From contig NZ_VZZK01000015.1 of assembly GCF_008806385.1 (NCBI RefSeq), positions 1-64,000 of the forward strand: a stretch of 64,000 nucleotides of DNA, in the 5' to 3' direction. Shown piece by piece: positions 16,738 through 26,022 of this stretch. Position 1 is the stretch's first letter, and each line of letters opens with the position of its first letter. The position numbers and the translations under genes are program-made. Source of the DNA: Methylobacterium soli (GTDB taxonomy: Bacteria > Pseudomonadota > Alphaproteobacteria > Rhizobiales > Beijerinckiaceae). The notes below the pieces were generated by a model. That model did no database searches. It was not told where the DNA came from and was given only the letters and a program-made list of their open reading frames with translations.

Positions 16738-17214
16738 GATTTCCTCCGGTGCTCGCGATTTGGAACGCGGACGCGTGGCGGCTCCGCAGGACGGAGCGCA
16801 TAGCTGCAACAACTAAGCGGTGCCGCGAGCGTTCCAAGGGGAAACTGTCGTTGTCCCCGCTCTCATCCACAGGTCTGGTGGGCTCTGATCGGTTTCCAGC
16901 GCGATCCAGCGCGCCGAGCACCGGCTCAAAACCGCCGATGACTTGCCCGAACCGCGATACTACTTCCAACCGGCCCCGGCCCGGAGCGCCCCGGGGCCCC
17001 CGAAGAAAAGCGTTCCGGCGCAGCGTGTTAGCGGAGCCCCCCTTGGAGCCGCGCCGAGGCGGCGGCCCGGCGGGGCGGGGCGCGCCGGGGGGACGGACCC
17101 GCCCGGGGACGCGCCGGGGGACGCGCCGGGCAAGGCGCAGAATGGCCCGATCGCGGACGAAGGAATTTTCGCGCGCGAAACCTCCGCTTAAGGGTCGGGC
17201 GCCAATGTGCGCGC
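16738..17214. other. Intergenic stretch without a recognisable gene
   Basis: This gap lies between the leftward SWIB gene and a small rightward reading frame. Long open frames cross it but are arginine/proline/glycine-rich shadows with no family resemblance. It should contain the SWIB promoter; I see no clear motif or repeat. Confidence 0.4.
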
Positions 17215-17340
17215 ATGTTCATCACCGCCGCAGCCCTCGCGCTCTGCTCCGCCTGCGCCCTCCTGCTTGGGCTCGGCGCCGCCATCGGGGCGGAGGCGCG
17301 CGGCCTCGACGCGCCGGCCCGGGACGCCGGCCTCGTCTGA
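17215..17340 (+). CDS. Possible 41-aa single-span membrane peptide
   Basis: ATG at 17215 opens a 41-codon frame encoding a hydrophobic segment (FITAAALALCSACALLLGLG and AAIG) followed by a short polar tail. Nearly every third codon position is G or C, as in true genes here, but background GC is also high. No strong ribosome-binding site is visible. It precedes the PRC-barrel gene by 168 bases. Confidence 0.35.
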   Translation: MFITAAALALCSACALLLGLGAAIGAEARGLDAPARDAGLV

Positions 17341-17508
17341 CGCGTCACGATCGGCGTTCGCCGGCGCCGGACCGCCAAGGTCGCCCCGGAACCCGCTCCC
17401 GCGCCGACGCTTACCTTCGCTCACGCGCCCGTCCGGGCGCACGGCCTGCCGGGCCGCAGGGCCTGGCGCCCCGGGCCGTCTCGGCCCTTCGAGCGATGCG
17501 AGAGCGAT

Positions 17509-17958
17509 ATGCCCACGGACCTCCCGAACGATTTGCCCAACGAGCGCAACCTCCGGGCCCCCGGCTCGATGGAACTCGACCCCTCCGGCGAGGGCGTGGC
17601 CATCGACGAGACCCGGCGCCTGATCGCCTCGAACAAGGTCGAGGGCACCGCCGTCTACAATCGGCAGGGCGAGCATCTCGGCGCCGTCCACAATTTCATG
17701 GTCGACAAGGTCTCGGGCCAAGTGGCCTACGCGGTGCTGGCCTTTGGGGGCTTTCTCGGCCTCGGCGAGAACCACCACCCGCTGCCCTGGCGGGCCTTGA
17801 CCTACAGCGTCGCGCTCGGCGGCTACGTGGTCGATCTCGACCAGGATACCCTGGCGGGCGCCCCGAACCACGGGCCCGGCGAGGATGCCTTCGCGGATCC
17901 GAGCTATGGCGGGCGCCTCGACGATTACTACGGCGGCCGCCTCGTGCCGACCGCCTGA
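17509..17958 (+). CDS. PRC-barrel domain protein (cytoplasmic)
   Basis: The 149-aa protein has an acidic, unstructured N-terminus and one PRC-barrel domain (about 38-115). It contains 'DKVSGQVAYAVLAFGGFLGL' and HHPLPW, then a C-terminal extension ending in DDYYGG. PRC-barrels occur in photosynthetic reaction centres and RimM; small stand-alone ones are of unknown role, often stress-linked. It is a close paralogue of the protein at 48515-48892, including the tail. No signal peptide is present. Confidence 0.85.
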   Translation: MPTDLPNDLPNERNLRAPGSMELDPSGEGVAIDETRRLIASNKVEGTAVYNRQGEHLGAVHNFMVDKVSGQVAYAVLAFGGFLGLGENHHPLPWRALTYSVALGGYVVDLDQDTLAGAPNHGPGEDAFADPSYGGRLDDYYGGRLVPTA

Positions 17959-18228
17959 ACCGTCGCGGGGCCAGGCCGATCATCCGGCGGTGAGCGCCGG
18001 CTGAAGCGGCCCCTCGCCGCGCGGGGATCCGGTTCCCCGCAGCCAGCACGTTCCGAACATGCGCGCCGCGCGACCGCAGGGTCTGCGCGGCGCGGTCCGT
18101 TCCGGCCGGGCCCCGGCGCGCGGGCGGCAGACAGACCGGCGGGCCCGGCAACGCTCCAGGCCGGCGGCGCCTCGCCGAACCGTGCCTCGCATCGCGGCAT
18201 GCCCAGGCTCCGGCTGCCCTGCAACTGC

Positions 18229-18515
18229 GCACTTTTGCTCCTACGAATACTTTATCAATCAGTGGTTGCGATGCCATTTGAAGAATAAACCATTGGTAAT
18301 GGTTTCAACTTCTTGATCACGTTTCCGCGATTTTTTTAAATGGCGCAACATATGATAATCAAACCCGAATAGATGGGAGGATCTTGCTTGAGGAGGTAGT
18401 CTCTACCTGTATTGTCCGGCCACGCTTGGCCCTAAAGAGTACATAGGATCAACTAGATGGCAAAATATGATCTTTCTGAACGCTCATTTTCTCAAATGAT
18501 CTAAAATTGCTCATC
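18229..18515. other. AT-rich island upstream of the PAS-HTH gene
   Basis: About 285 bases here are visibly AT-rich compared with everything around them, including a run of seven Ts near 18332 and several TATGAT/TATAAT-like words. A 15-codon frame (18457-18504, starting MAKYDLSERS) has only a weak AGGA site. The stretch may be a promoter and binding region for the following regulator, or a remnant of acquired DNA. Bases 17959-18228 before it and 18516-18728 after it show no gene. Confidence 0.5.
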
Positions 18516-18728
18516 CGCAGTACGGCCTGCGGAAAGCTTCCATGCGAGACGCCGGCCGAGGGAGAGCGGCGTCGTGGCCGATGCGGGCATCGCCCGGGAT
18601 TCGGCGCGCATGGCCTCGCGGCGATCGGCGTCGAGCCATCGGTCGGCGCGAAATCTCAGATCGGAGGCAAATCTTCGGTCGAAAAGAAACTGGACGGACC
18701 GGTCTTTGAGAAAAAGCTGCGAACAAAC

Positions 18729-19754
18729 ATGACGTACAATGTTCCAAACCTTGCCTTCTCGTCGCGCGAGTTCTTGCGCATGATCGAGTCGTTCGGCATC
18801 TCCGGCAATTGGGGCTGGCATTTCTCGCGCAACGAGTACGTCTGGTCGTCCGGATTGTACAAGATCTTCGGCCTCGACGACGGCGCGATCCAGCCGGATT
18901 ACGAGCTGTTCCGCAGTATGGTCCATCCGGAGGACCGGATGAAGCTCGAGGATGCGGGCCAGATCCTCAATGAGGGCATTCTCGGAAGCCACAGCTTCCG
19001 CATCATTCGTCCGGATGGGACGATGCGGATGGTCCTGAGCCGCGGGGATGTCTACTTCACCCCCGACGGAGCCCCGGCGGGCGCGGCGGGCGTCATCCTC
19101 GACATCACGAACCAGCAGCGCGCGGCCCTCGCGGTCCGGGCGCATAACGACCGGCAGCGGGCGGTGTTCGAGCACGGCATGATCGTGCCCTGGGTCTGGG
19201 CGAGCGACGGGCAGGCCCTGCACGCCCCGGGCTGGTGCGAGTTGACCGGGCTCGCGCCGGAGGATCTCCAGCGCAACTGGTACGCCCCGATCGAGGACCG
19301 GGAGGCGGTCCTGCGAAAGCTCGCGGAGGCCCGCGAGCGGGGGAAGGGCTACTCGCTCGAGTTCAACGCCAAGGTGGCGAGCGGCGCCCGGGTCGGCTTC
19401 CGGGTCCTGATGGTGCCGGTCTCCGCCGGGGCCAGCCCGATCCGGGAATGGACCGGCCTGACCTTTCCGGCGACCTCGGCCGCGTTGGAGCCGCAGCGCG
19501 AAGCCCTCGCCTCGGGCAACGAGGACCAGGTGCGCGGGTTGCACCTGCGGGCCGCGCGCGGCCTCCTCGACTGGACCTTCTCGGACCTCGCCCAGGCCAG
19601 CAAGCTCTCGCTCTCGACCATCCGGCGCCTGGAGGAGGATGCGGACGGGCCCCTGGCGCGCAGCCGCCACGCGGCCGTCCACGCGCTGCGCCAGGCCGGC
19701 GTCGCCTTCACGATCGTCGAGGGGGCCACCCTGGCGGTCGCCAAGGTGGCCTGA
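18729..19754 (+). CDS. PAS-PAS-XRE-type HTH regulator
   Basis: The 341-aa protein has two PAS/PAC-like folds. The first (about 20-130) includes 'LYKIFGLDDGAIQPDYELF' and MVHPEDRMKLED; the second is at about 145-250. A C-terminal helix-turn-helix (about 271-325) contains LRAARGLLDWTFSDLAQ and 'KLSLSTIRRLEEDADGP'. It would sense a small ligand or redox state through PAS and bind DNA, acting as a one-component switch. The ATG at 18729 starts a normal-composition protein; the upstream extension to 18507 looks non-coding. No cognate target is obvious. Confidence 0.82.
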   Translation: MTYNVPNLAFSSREFLRMIESFGISGNWGWHFSRNEYVWSSGLYKIFGLDDGAIQPDYELFRSMVHPEDRMKLEDAGQILNEGILGSHSFRIIRPDGTMRMVLSRGDVYFTPDGAPAGAAGVILDITNQQRAALAVRAHNDRQRAVFEHGMIVPWVWASDGQALHAPGWCELTGLAPEDLQRNWYAPIEDREAVLRKLAEARERGKGYSLEFNAKVASGARVGFRVLMVPVSAGASPIREWTGLTFPATSAALEPQREALASGNEDQVRGLHLRAARGLLDWTFSDLAQASKLSLSTIRRLEEDADGPLARSRHAAVHALRQAGVAFTIVEGATLAVAKVA

Positions 19755-19801
19755 GCGACGCGCCGGATCGCCCGGCCGCGTCGTTTAGTACGGGAGCTCG
19801 C

Positions 19802-20299
19802 TCAGAACTTGCCGCCCACGCCGACGCCGCCGCTGGCGCTGAGCGAGGGGGCGAGGCCGCCGGACGAGGAGCCGGCCGCGGCTGCCCCCTCGATCTCCTC
19901 GCGCTGGATGCGGCGCGGGCCCGCCTCCGCCGCGCGGGCCTCGCCGCGGGCGTTCTTCGGCAGGTCGAGGCGCCGGGTGGGCGCCGTCTGCAGGGGCTGC
20001 CCGTCGGGATCGGTCGTGGCGGTGCGCACCTCACGGTTCGACAGGCTGCCGCGCAGGGAGGGCGGCGGCCCGAGATCGGAGGCCGGCATCACGCCGCCGC
20101 CGCCGCCGAAGGCCTGACAGCCGCCGAGCGCGGCCGTTGCCAGGAGGGCGAGCAGGCCGGACCGCACCAGCCCGGACGGGCGCGCCTTCAACCGGGAGGC
20201 GGCGGGCGGATGATCAGCCTGAGACATGAAAGCCGCCTGAGACATGGGAGCCGCCTGAGACATGGGAGCAGAAGTAGACATCGTGGCCTTGATCGACAT
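19802..20299 (-). CDS. Lipoprotein with repeat-extended N-terminus
   Basis: The 165-aa product has a lipobox ALGGC with the lipidated Cys at about residue 61 when read from the first ATG at 20299. Five in-frame ATGs lie exactly 18 bases apart (20299, 20281, 20263, 20245, 20227), each opening a Met-Ser hexapeptide. The first has AGAGGA nine bases upstream; starting at the last would give a more normal signal peptide of about 37 residues. The mature part is low complexity and ends in a Gly/Ser-rich tail. No domain is recognised. Confidence 0.65.
   Translation of the reverse strand: MSIKATMSTSAPMSQAAPMSQAAFMSQADHPPAASRLKARPSGLVRSGLLALLATAALGGCQAFGGGGGVMPASDLGPPPSLRGSLSNREVRTATTDPDGQPLQTAPTRRLDLPKNARGEARAAEAGPRRIQREEIEGAAAAGSSSGGLAPSLSASGGVGVGGKF
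20210..20299 (-). repeat. Five 18-bp units, each beginning with ATG
   Basis: The units encode MSIKAT, MSTSAP, MSQAAP, MSQAAF and MSQADH. The third, fourth and fifth are nearly the same at DNA level, and the first two have diverged. Every unit could supply a start codon for the same lipoprotein. Confidence 0.85.
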
Positions 20300-20687
20300 G
20301 GGGGCCTGATCCTCTCCGTGGCCGTGTCTGACGTCACGGCTCGTTTTATCATTCGGCGCCTCTCTACGACGAGGCTTAGGCGAAAACCAGTCACGCCCCG
20401 GCCAGGACCGGGCGGCCATGCACCGATTCGCGCGGGCTGGGCGATCCGCGCAGGCTCTCGGGCGGGCTTGGACGGACGCGGGAGGCGGGGATGGCGAGCC
20501 CGCCTCTGGACAGGGCGCTCCCGCGCGGCCACCCTCCCGCCCGGATCCGGCCGCATCCGCGCGATTCCGGATCCATAACTTCGCCTTGGTCCACGCGCAC
20601 AAGGGTCACGTCCGTCCGCCTCGGAACCCACCGGAACGGCCGCGGTTGTGCCCCGGAGCCGGCGCGACACTTCATCGAGGAACCCGC
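20300..20687. other. Divergent promoter region
   Basis: This gap separates the leftward lipoprotein gene and the rightward PRC-barrel gene. A dyad with CCGTG (20322-20326) and CACGG (20335-20339) arms around TGACGT lies near the lipoprotein start, and an AT-richer patch at about 20341-20365 could be a promoter. The remainder is GC-rich sequence without a gene. Confidence 0.4.
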
Positions 20688-21398
20688 GTGTTCAGAACCG
20701 TCCGGATGATCGCGACCACGACGATCACCCTGTGGGCCGCCGCCGCCGCCGCCGACAACGCTCCCTCGGCCCCCGCCGGCTCCGAGGCCCCGCCGGGGGC
20801 CGCCGCACCGGCCCAGCCCGTCGCACCCCCGCCGGCAGCAGCGCCGCAGGCCGTGCCGACAGCGCCGCAGGCCGTGCCTCAGCAAGCCGCGCCCCAGCCC
20901 GCGCCGGGCGCGAGTCCCGCACCCGTCCAGACGCAGGGCACCCCCGCGACCGTTCTCGACACGCAGGATTACGAGAGCGTGCTCGGAAAGGGCGTGCGCA
21001 GCGCCAATGGCGACGAGCTCGGCCGCATCATCGACGTGATCATCGACAAGGACGGGCGCCCGCGCGCCGCCATCATCGATTTCGGCGGCTTCCTCGGCGT
21101 CGGCTCGCGCAAGATCGCGGTGGATTGGCGCTCCCTGCGCTTCACCACCGACGGCAAGCCCGGCCGCCTCGTGCTGCAGCTGAGCCGCAACCAGGTCCGC
21201 GTCTCCCCCGAATACAAGGCCGGCGAGCCGATCGTGGTCCTGGGCCCGGCAAGCCCCGCCGCGCCGGACGCCCCCGACCAGGCCGCCGCGCCGCCCGCCG
21301 CCGCGCCGGCGGCCGCGCCCATCCCGGCCCCGACCTCGGCGCCTTCGCCCGCCCCCGCGACGGTGGACAAGCCCCCCGAGAAGGCGCCCGATAAATGA
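20688..21398 (+). CDS. Exported PRC-barrel protein with Pro/Ala linkers
   Basis: The GTG at 20688 is preceded by GAGGA and starts a 236-aa protein with a signal peptide (MFRTVRMIATTTITLW then alanines). A Pro/Ala/Gln-rich linker runs to about residue 90, and a PRC-barrel lies at about 96-172 (SANGDELGRIIDVIIDKDG, AIIDFGGFLGVGSRK). A second Pro/Ala-rich tail ends the protein. It is probably periplasmic. Its stop overlaps the ATG of the MFS gene in an ATGA, indicating translational coupling. The barrel is related to those at 17509 and 48515 but more distant. Confidence 0.82.
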   Translation: MFRTVRMIATTTITLWAAAAAADNAPSAPAGSEAPPGAAAPAQPVAPPPAAAPQAVPTAPQAVPQQAAPQPAPGASPAPVQTQGTPATVLDTQDYESVLGKGVRSANGDELGRIIDVIIDKDGRPRAAIIDFGGFLGVGSRKIAVDWRSLRFTTDGKPGRLVLQLSRNQVRVSPEYKAGEPIVVLGPASPAAPDAPDQAAAPPAAAPAAAPIPAPTSAPSPAPATVDKPPEKAPDK

Positions 21399-22759
21399 CG
21401 GCGCCGAGACCCAAGGAGCGGCGCGCCGTGTCCCCGCGCGAGCGTGCCGCGCCGCGCCTGGAGCACCGCACGCGCCCGTCGCGGCTGAGCGACACGAATC
21501 CGGAGGCCACGGAGGCCGCGCCCGACGTGAGTCCCCAGCCGCCCCCCGACGTGCCGACGATCTCGCGGGCGAGCCGCCGGGGGCTCGATGCCTTCGCGTT
21601 CTTCGTGGCGAACCTCCAGACCGGGTTCGGGCCGTTCCTGGCGGTCTACTTCACCCAGGCCAAGTGGACCCAATCCGATATCGGCTTCGCCCTCACGGTG
21701 GGCAGCCTCGTCAGCCTGCTCGGCCAGGTGCCGGGCGGCGCCTTCGTGGACGCGGTGCGCTCGAAGCGCTTCGCGGCGGGCGTCGCCGTGGCGGCGATCT
21801 CGGGCAGCGCCTTCGCGCTCGCGGTCTGGCCGAACTTCCTCATCGTGCTCCTGGCCATGGCGGCCCATTCGGCGGCGAGCTGCGTGCTGACGCCCGCCAT
21901 CGCGGCGATCAGCATCGGCCTCGTCGGGCATGCCCGGGCCGGCGAGCGCCTCGGCCGCAACGCGAGCTTCCAGGCGCTGGGCAACGCGCTGGCGGCCGCC
22001 GGCATGGGCGCCTGCGGCTACTATCTCTCGAACGACGCGGTGTTCTACCTGACGGCGGCCCTGGTGGTGCCGACCCTGATGGCGCTCTCCTCGATCCGCC
22101 CCGGCGAGATCCGGGAGGTGAGCGCGCCGTCATTGGACCCGGCGGGGGCCGCCCCCTCCGGCGGCTCGGGCCTGCGGGCGCTCGCGACGAACCGGGCGCT
22201 CCTGTGCTTTGCGGCCTGCATGGTCCTGTTCTTCCTGGCGAACGCGGCCCTGCTCCCCCTCGTCGGCAGCGTGCTGACTTTGCGGGCCAGCGAGACCGCC
22301 ACGGCCCTCATCGCCGCCTGCATCATGGTGCCTCAGGGGGTGCTGGCGGTCTGCGCCCCCGCCTTCGGCCGGGCCGCCGAGCGTTGGGGCCGGCGCCCGA
22401 TGCTGCTCGTCGGCTTCGCGGCCCTGCCGATCCGGGCGCTGCTCTTCGCCTATACCGACAGCCCGACGCTCCTCGTGGCGATCCAGGTCTTCGACGGCAT
22501 CTCGGCGGCGGTGCTCGGCGTGATGGTGCCCCTCGTGGTCTCGGACGTGACCCGCAGCACCGGCCGCTTCAACCTCGCCCTCGGGGCGGTGGGCACTGCC
22601 ATGGGCATCGGGGCGGCGCTCTCCACCTCGCTCGCCGGCCTCATGGCCGACCGCCTCGGCAGCCACACCGCCTTCCTGGGCCTCGCATTGGTGGGCCTCG
22701 CCGCCTTCGGTCTCCTTGCCCTGATCATGCCGGAAACCCGGCGCCGCGCGGGCGCTTGA
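21395..22759 (+). CDS. MFS transporter
   Basis: The 454-aa protein has a polar N-terminal tail of about 60 residues, then twelve predicted membrane helices of the major facilitator fold. Motif A-like segments are GGAFVDAVRSKRFAAG after helix 2 and 'GRAAERWGRRPMLLVG' in the second half. The substrate is unknown. Its start overlaps the end of the exported PRC-barrel gene by 4 bases, so the two are coupled. A GC stem with an AAAT/ATTT core (22772-22803) follows the stop and may end transcription. Confidence 0.85.
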   Translation: MTAPRPKERRAVSPRERAAPRLEHRTRPSRLSDTNPEATEAAPDVSPQPPPDVPTISRASRRGLDAFAFFVANLQTGFGPFLAVYFTQAKWTQSDIGFALTVGSLVSLLGQVPGGAFVDAVRSKRFAAGVAVAAISGSAFALAVWPNFLIVLLAMAAHSAASCVLTPAIAAISIGLVGHARAGERLGRNASFQALGNALAAAGMGACGYYLSNDAVFYLTAALVVPTLMALSSIRPGEIREVSAPSLDPAGAAPSGGSGLRALATNRALLCFAACMVLFFLANAALLPLVGSVLTLRASETATALIAACIMVPQGVLAVCAPAFGRAAERWGRRPMLLVGFAALPIRALLFAYTDSPTLLVAIQVFDGISAAVLGVMVPLVVSDVTRSTGRFNLALGAVGTAMGIGAALSTSLAGLMADRLGSHTAFLGLALVGLAAFGLLALIMPETRRRAGA

Positions 22760-22963
22760 TACCGGACGGAGGCGATTTTCGGCCGCCGCGGCACCGAAAT
22801 CGCATCCCGCTCAACTGGCGTTCAGCTTCGATGGATAAAAGCGATCCGAAGGGGCGGGCCCTTGCAACGTATGGTGACGCTTTCGCGTTGCCGCCTCAGG
22901 GATCACGTTTTCGCATGCGTGCAAGCGCGTCCCTCTTCGCCCGTCAGGTTCGCTGAAATCGAG

Positions 22964-24742
<1,779 letters not shown>

Positions 24743-24767
24743 GGCGGCCGGGCCGACATGGGTTGAC

Positions 24768-24799
24768 GCCGGCGCGGGGCCACCCGCGCCGGCTTTTTT
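24768..24799 (+). terminator. Strong Rho-independent terminator after the ABC exporter
   Basis: Eleven-base arms GCCGGCGCGGG (24768-24778) and CCCGCGCCGGC (24783-24793) pair exactly around GCCA. Six Ts follow at 24794-24799. This is a textbook intrinsic terminator for the exporter transcript. Confidence 0.92.
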
Positions 24800-24974
24800 C
24801 ATGGCTCGCCGCCGGACCTCGCCGTGGCGGTGATCCACCCTGGCGGGACGGAGGCGCAGCTCAGGATCGGAGATCGCCGACAGGGCCCCCGACCAACGGC
24901 GGGAAGGAAATTGCGCTGTGCATCGCCTTCGCGCCTGCGGAAGTGGTCGAATCCGCGATAGCGGAACGGTGGGG

Positions 24975-25066
24975 GATGCGACTTTTCCGGACAGCGCGTC
25001 CCCTCACCCCAACCCTCTCCCGAACGGGAGAGGGGGCCGGTCGCGGTATCCGGGCTGGTTCTGACA
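24975..25066 (+). repeat. Palindromic intergenic repeat, copy 1
   Basis: This 92-bp segment is repeated at 25145-25236 with roughly ten mismatches, mostly in one 14-base patch. Its core is a CCTCTCCC-N4-GGGAGAGG-type palindrome flanked by a CCCCTCACCCC run. Such palindromes are typical of REP-like dispersed elements. Confidence 0.75.
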
Positions 25067-25144
25067 CCCGCGCTGCCAGTCGCGCGCGCGCCCCACCTCT
25101 CCCGTCCGGGAGAGGTCGAGTCGGCGAGAGCCGACCGGGTGAGG

Positions 25145-25236
25145 GATGCGACCTTTCCGGATAGCGCGTCCCCTCACCCCGACCCTCTCCCGCACGGGAG
25201 AGGGGGCCGGTTGCGCGGTCAAGGCTGGTTCTGACA
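25145..25236 (+). repeat. Palindromic intergenic repeat, copy 2
   Basis: This is a direct copy of the 24975-25066 element. Between the two, at about 25093-25145, a further CCTCTCCCGTCCGGGAGAGG palindrome continues into GGGTGAGGGATGCG, the opposite-strand version of the same element. The stretch therefore holds an array of alternating palindromic units filling the gap before the GST gene. Confidence 0.75.
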
Positions 25237-25286
25237 GCCGTCGCGAATCCCGGGCGCGCCGCCGAACCCCGGATCCAGGGACGCGT

Positions 25287-25970
25287 TCAGGCCGCCGCGC
25301 CCGAGCCGATGGCGCGGAACATGAAGCGGCGGGCTTCCTCGTCCATCACGGCCTTGAAGGCGTGGCGGCCCTTGAGGGCTTCGGCGCGCTGGGCCGCCGG
25401 GCGGGCGTTCACGCTGTCGAGGAAGCGGCGGAGATTGGGCAATCCCTCGAAGGCGGTCTCGCCGAGGATGAACGGCACCATCCGGGCCCAGCCCCAGAGC
25501 GCCATGTCGACGAGCGTGTAGGTCTCGCCGAGCAGGAACGGGCGCGCGCGCAGGCGCGCATCCGCGAGGGTCCAGTGCCGGCGTGCCTCGTAGACGTAGC
25601 GCTCCAGGGCGTAATCCTGGCCCTTCGGGGCGAAGTGGCGGAAATGCACGCATTGGCCCGAGAACGGGCCGATGCCGGTGGCCACGAACATCAGCCAGGA
25701 CAGCATCTCGCCGCGCTGGGAATCCGGCGGCAGGAAGGTGCCGGTCTTCTCGGCGAGGTAGAGCAGGATGGCGTTGCTGTCGAAGACCGTGACGTCGCCA
25801 TCGACGATGGCCGGCACCTTGGCGTTCGGGTTGATGCCCAGGAAGGCGGGGTCGAACTGGTCGCCCGCCCGGGTGTCGACCGGGATCGGCTCGTAGGGCA
25901 GCCCCGCCTCCTCGAGGAAGAGCGCGACCTTCATCGGATTGGGGCTGAGATTGTAATGGAAGCGGATCAT
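25287..25970 (-). CDS. Glutathione S-transferase family protein
   Basis: The 227-aa protein has an N-terminal thioredoxin-like GST domain ('NPMKVALFLEEAGLPYEPIP', NAKVPAIVDGD, and VFDSNAILLYLAEKTG for glutathione binding) and an all-helical C-terminal domain. The short N-terminal NLSPNPMKV resembles nu-class/YghU-YfcG-like bacterial GSTs, which often act as disulfide-bond reductases. It is a single leftward gene, 52 bases from the M48 protease gene end. Confidence 0.88.
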   Translation of the reverse strand: MIRFHYNLSPNPMKVALFLEEAGLPYEPIPVDTRAGDQFDPAFLGINPNAKVPAIVDGDVTVFDSNAILLYLAEKTGTFLPPDSQRGEMLSWLMFVATGIGPFSGQCVHFRHFAPKGQDYALERYVYEARRHWTLADARLRARPFLLGETYTLVDMALWGWARMVPFILGETAFEGLPNLRRFLDSVNARPAAQRAEALKGRHAFKAVMDEEARRFMFRAIGSGAAA

Positions 25971-26022
25971 CGGCTCGCGATCTCTCTCGGGGCGTCGGGC
26001 GCGGGGCTCGGCCGAGGCCAGG

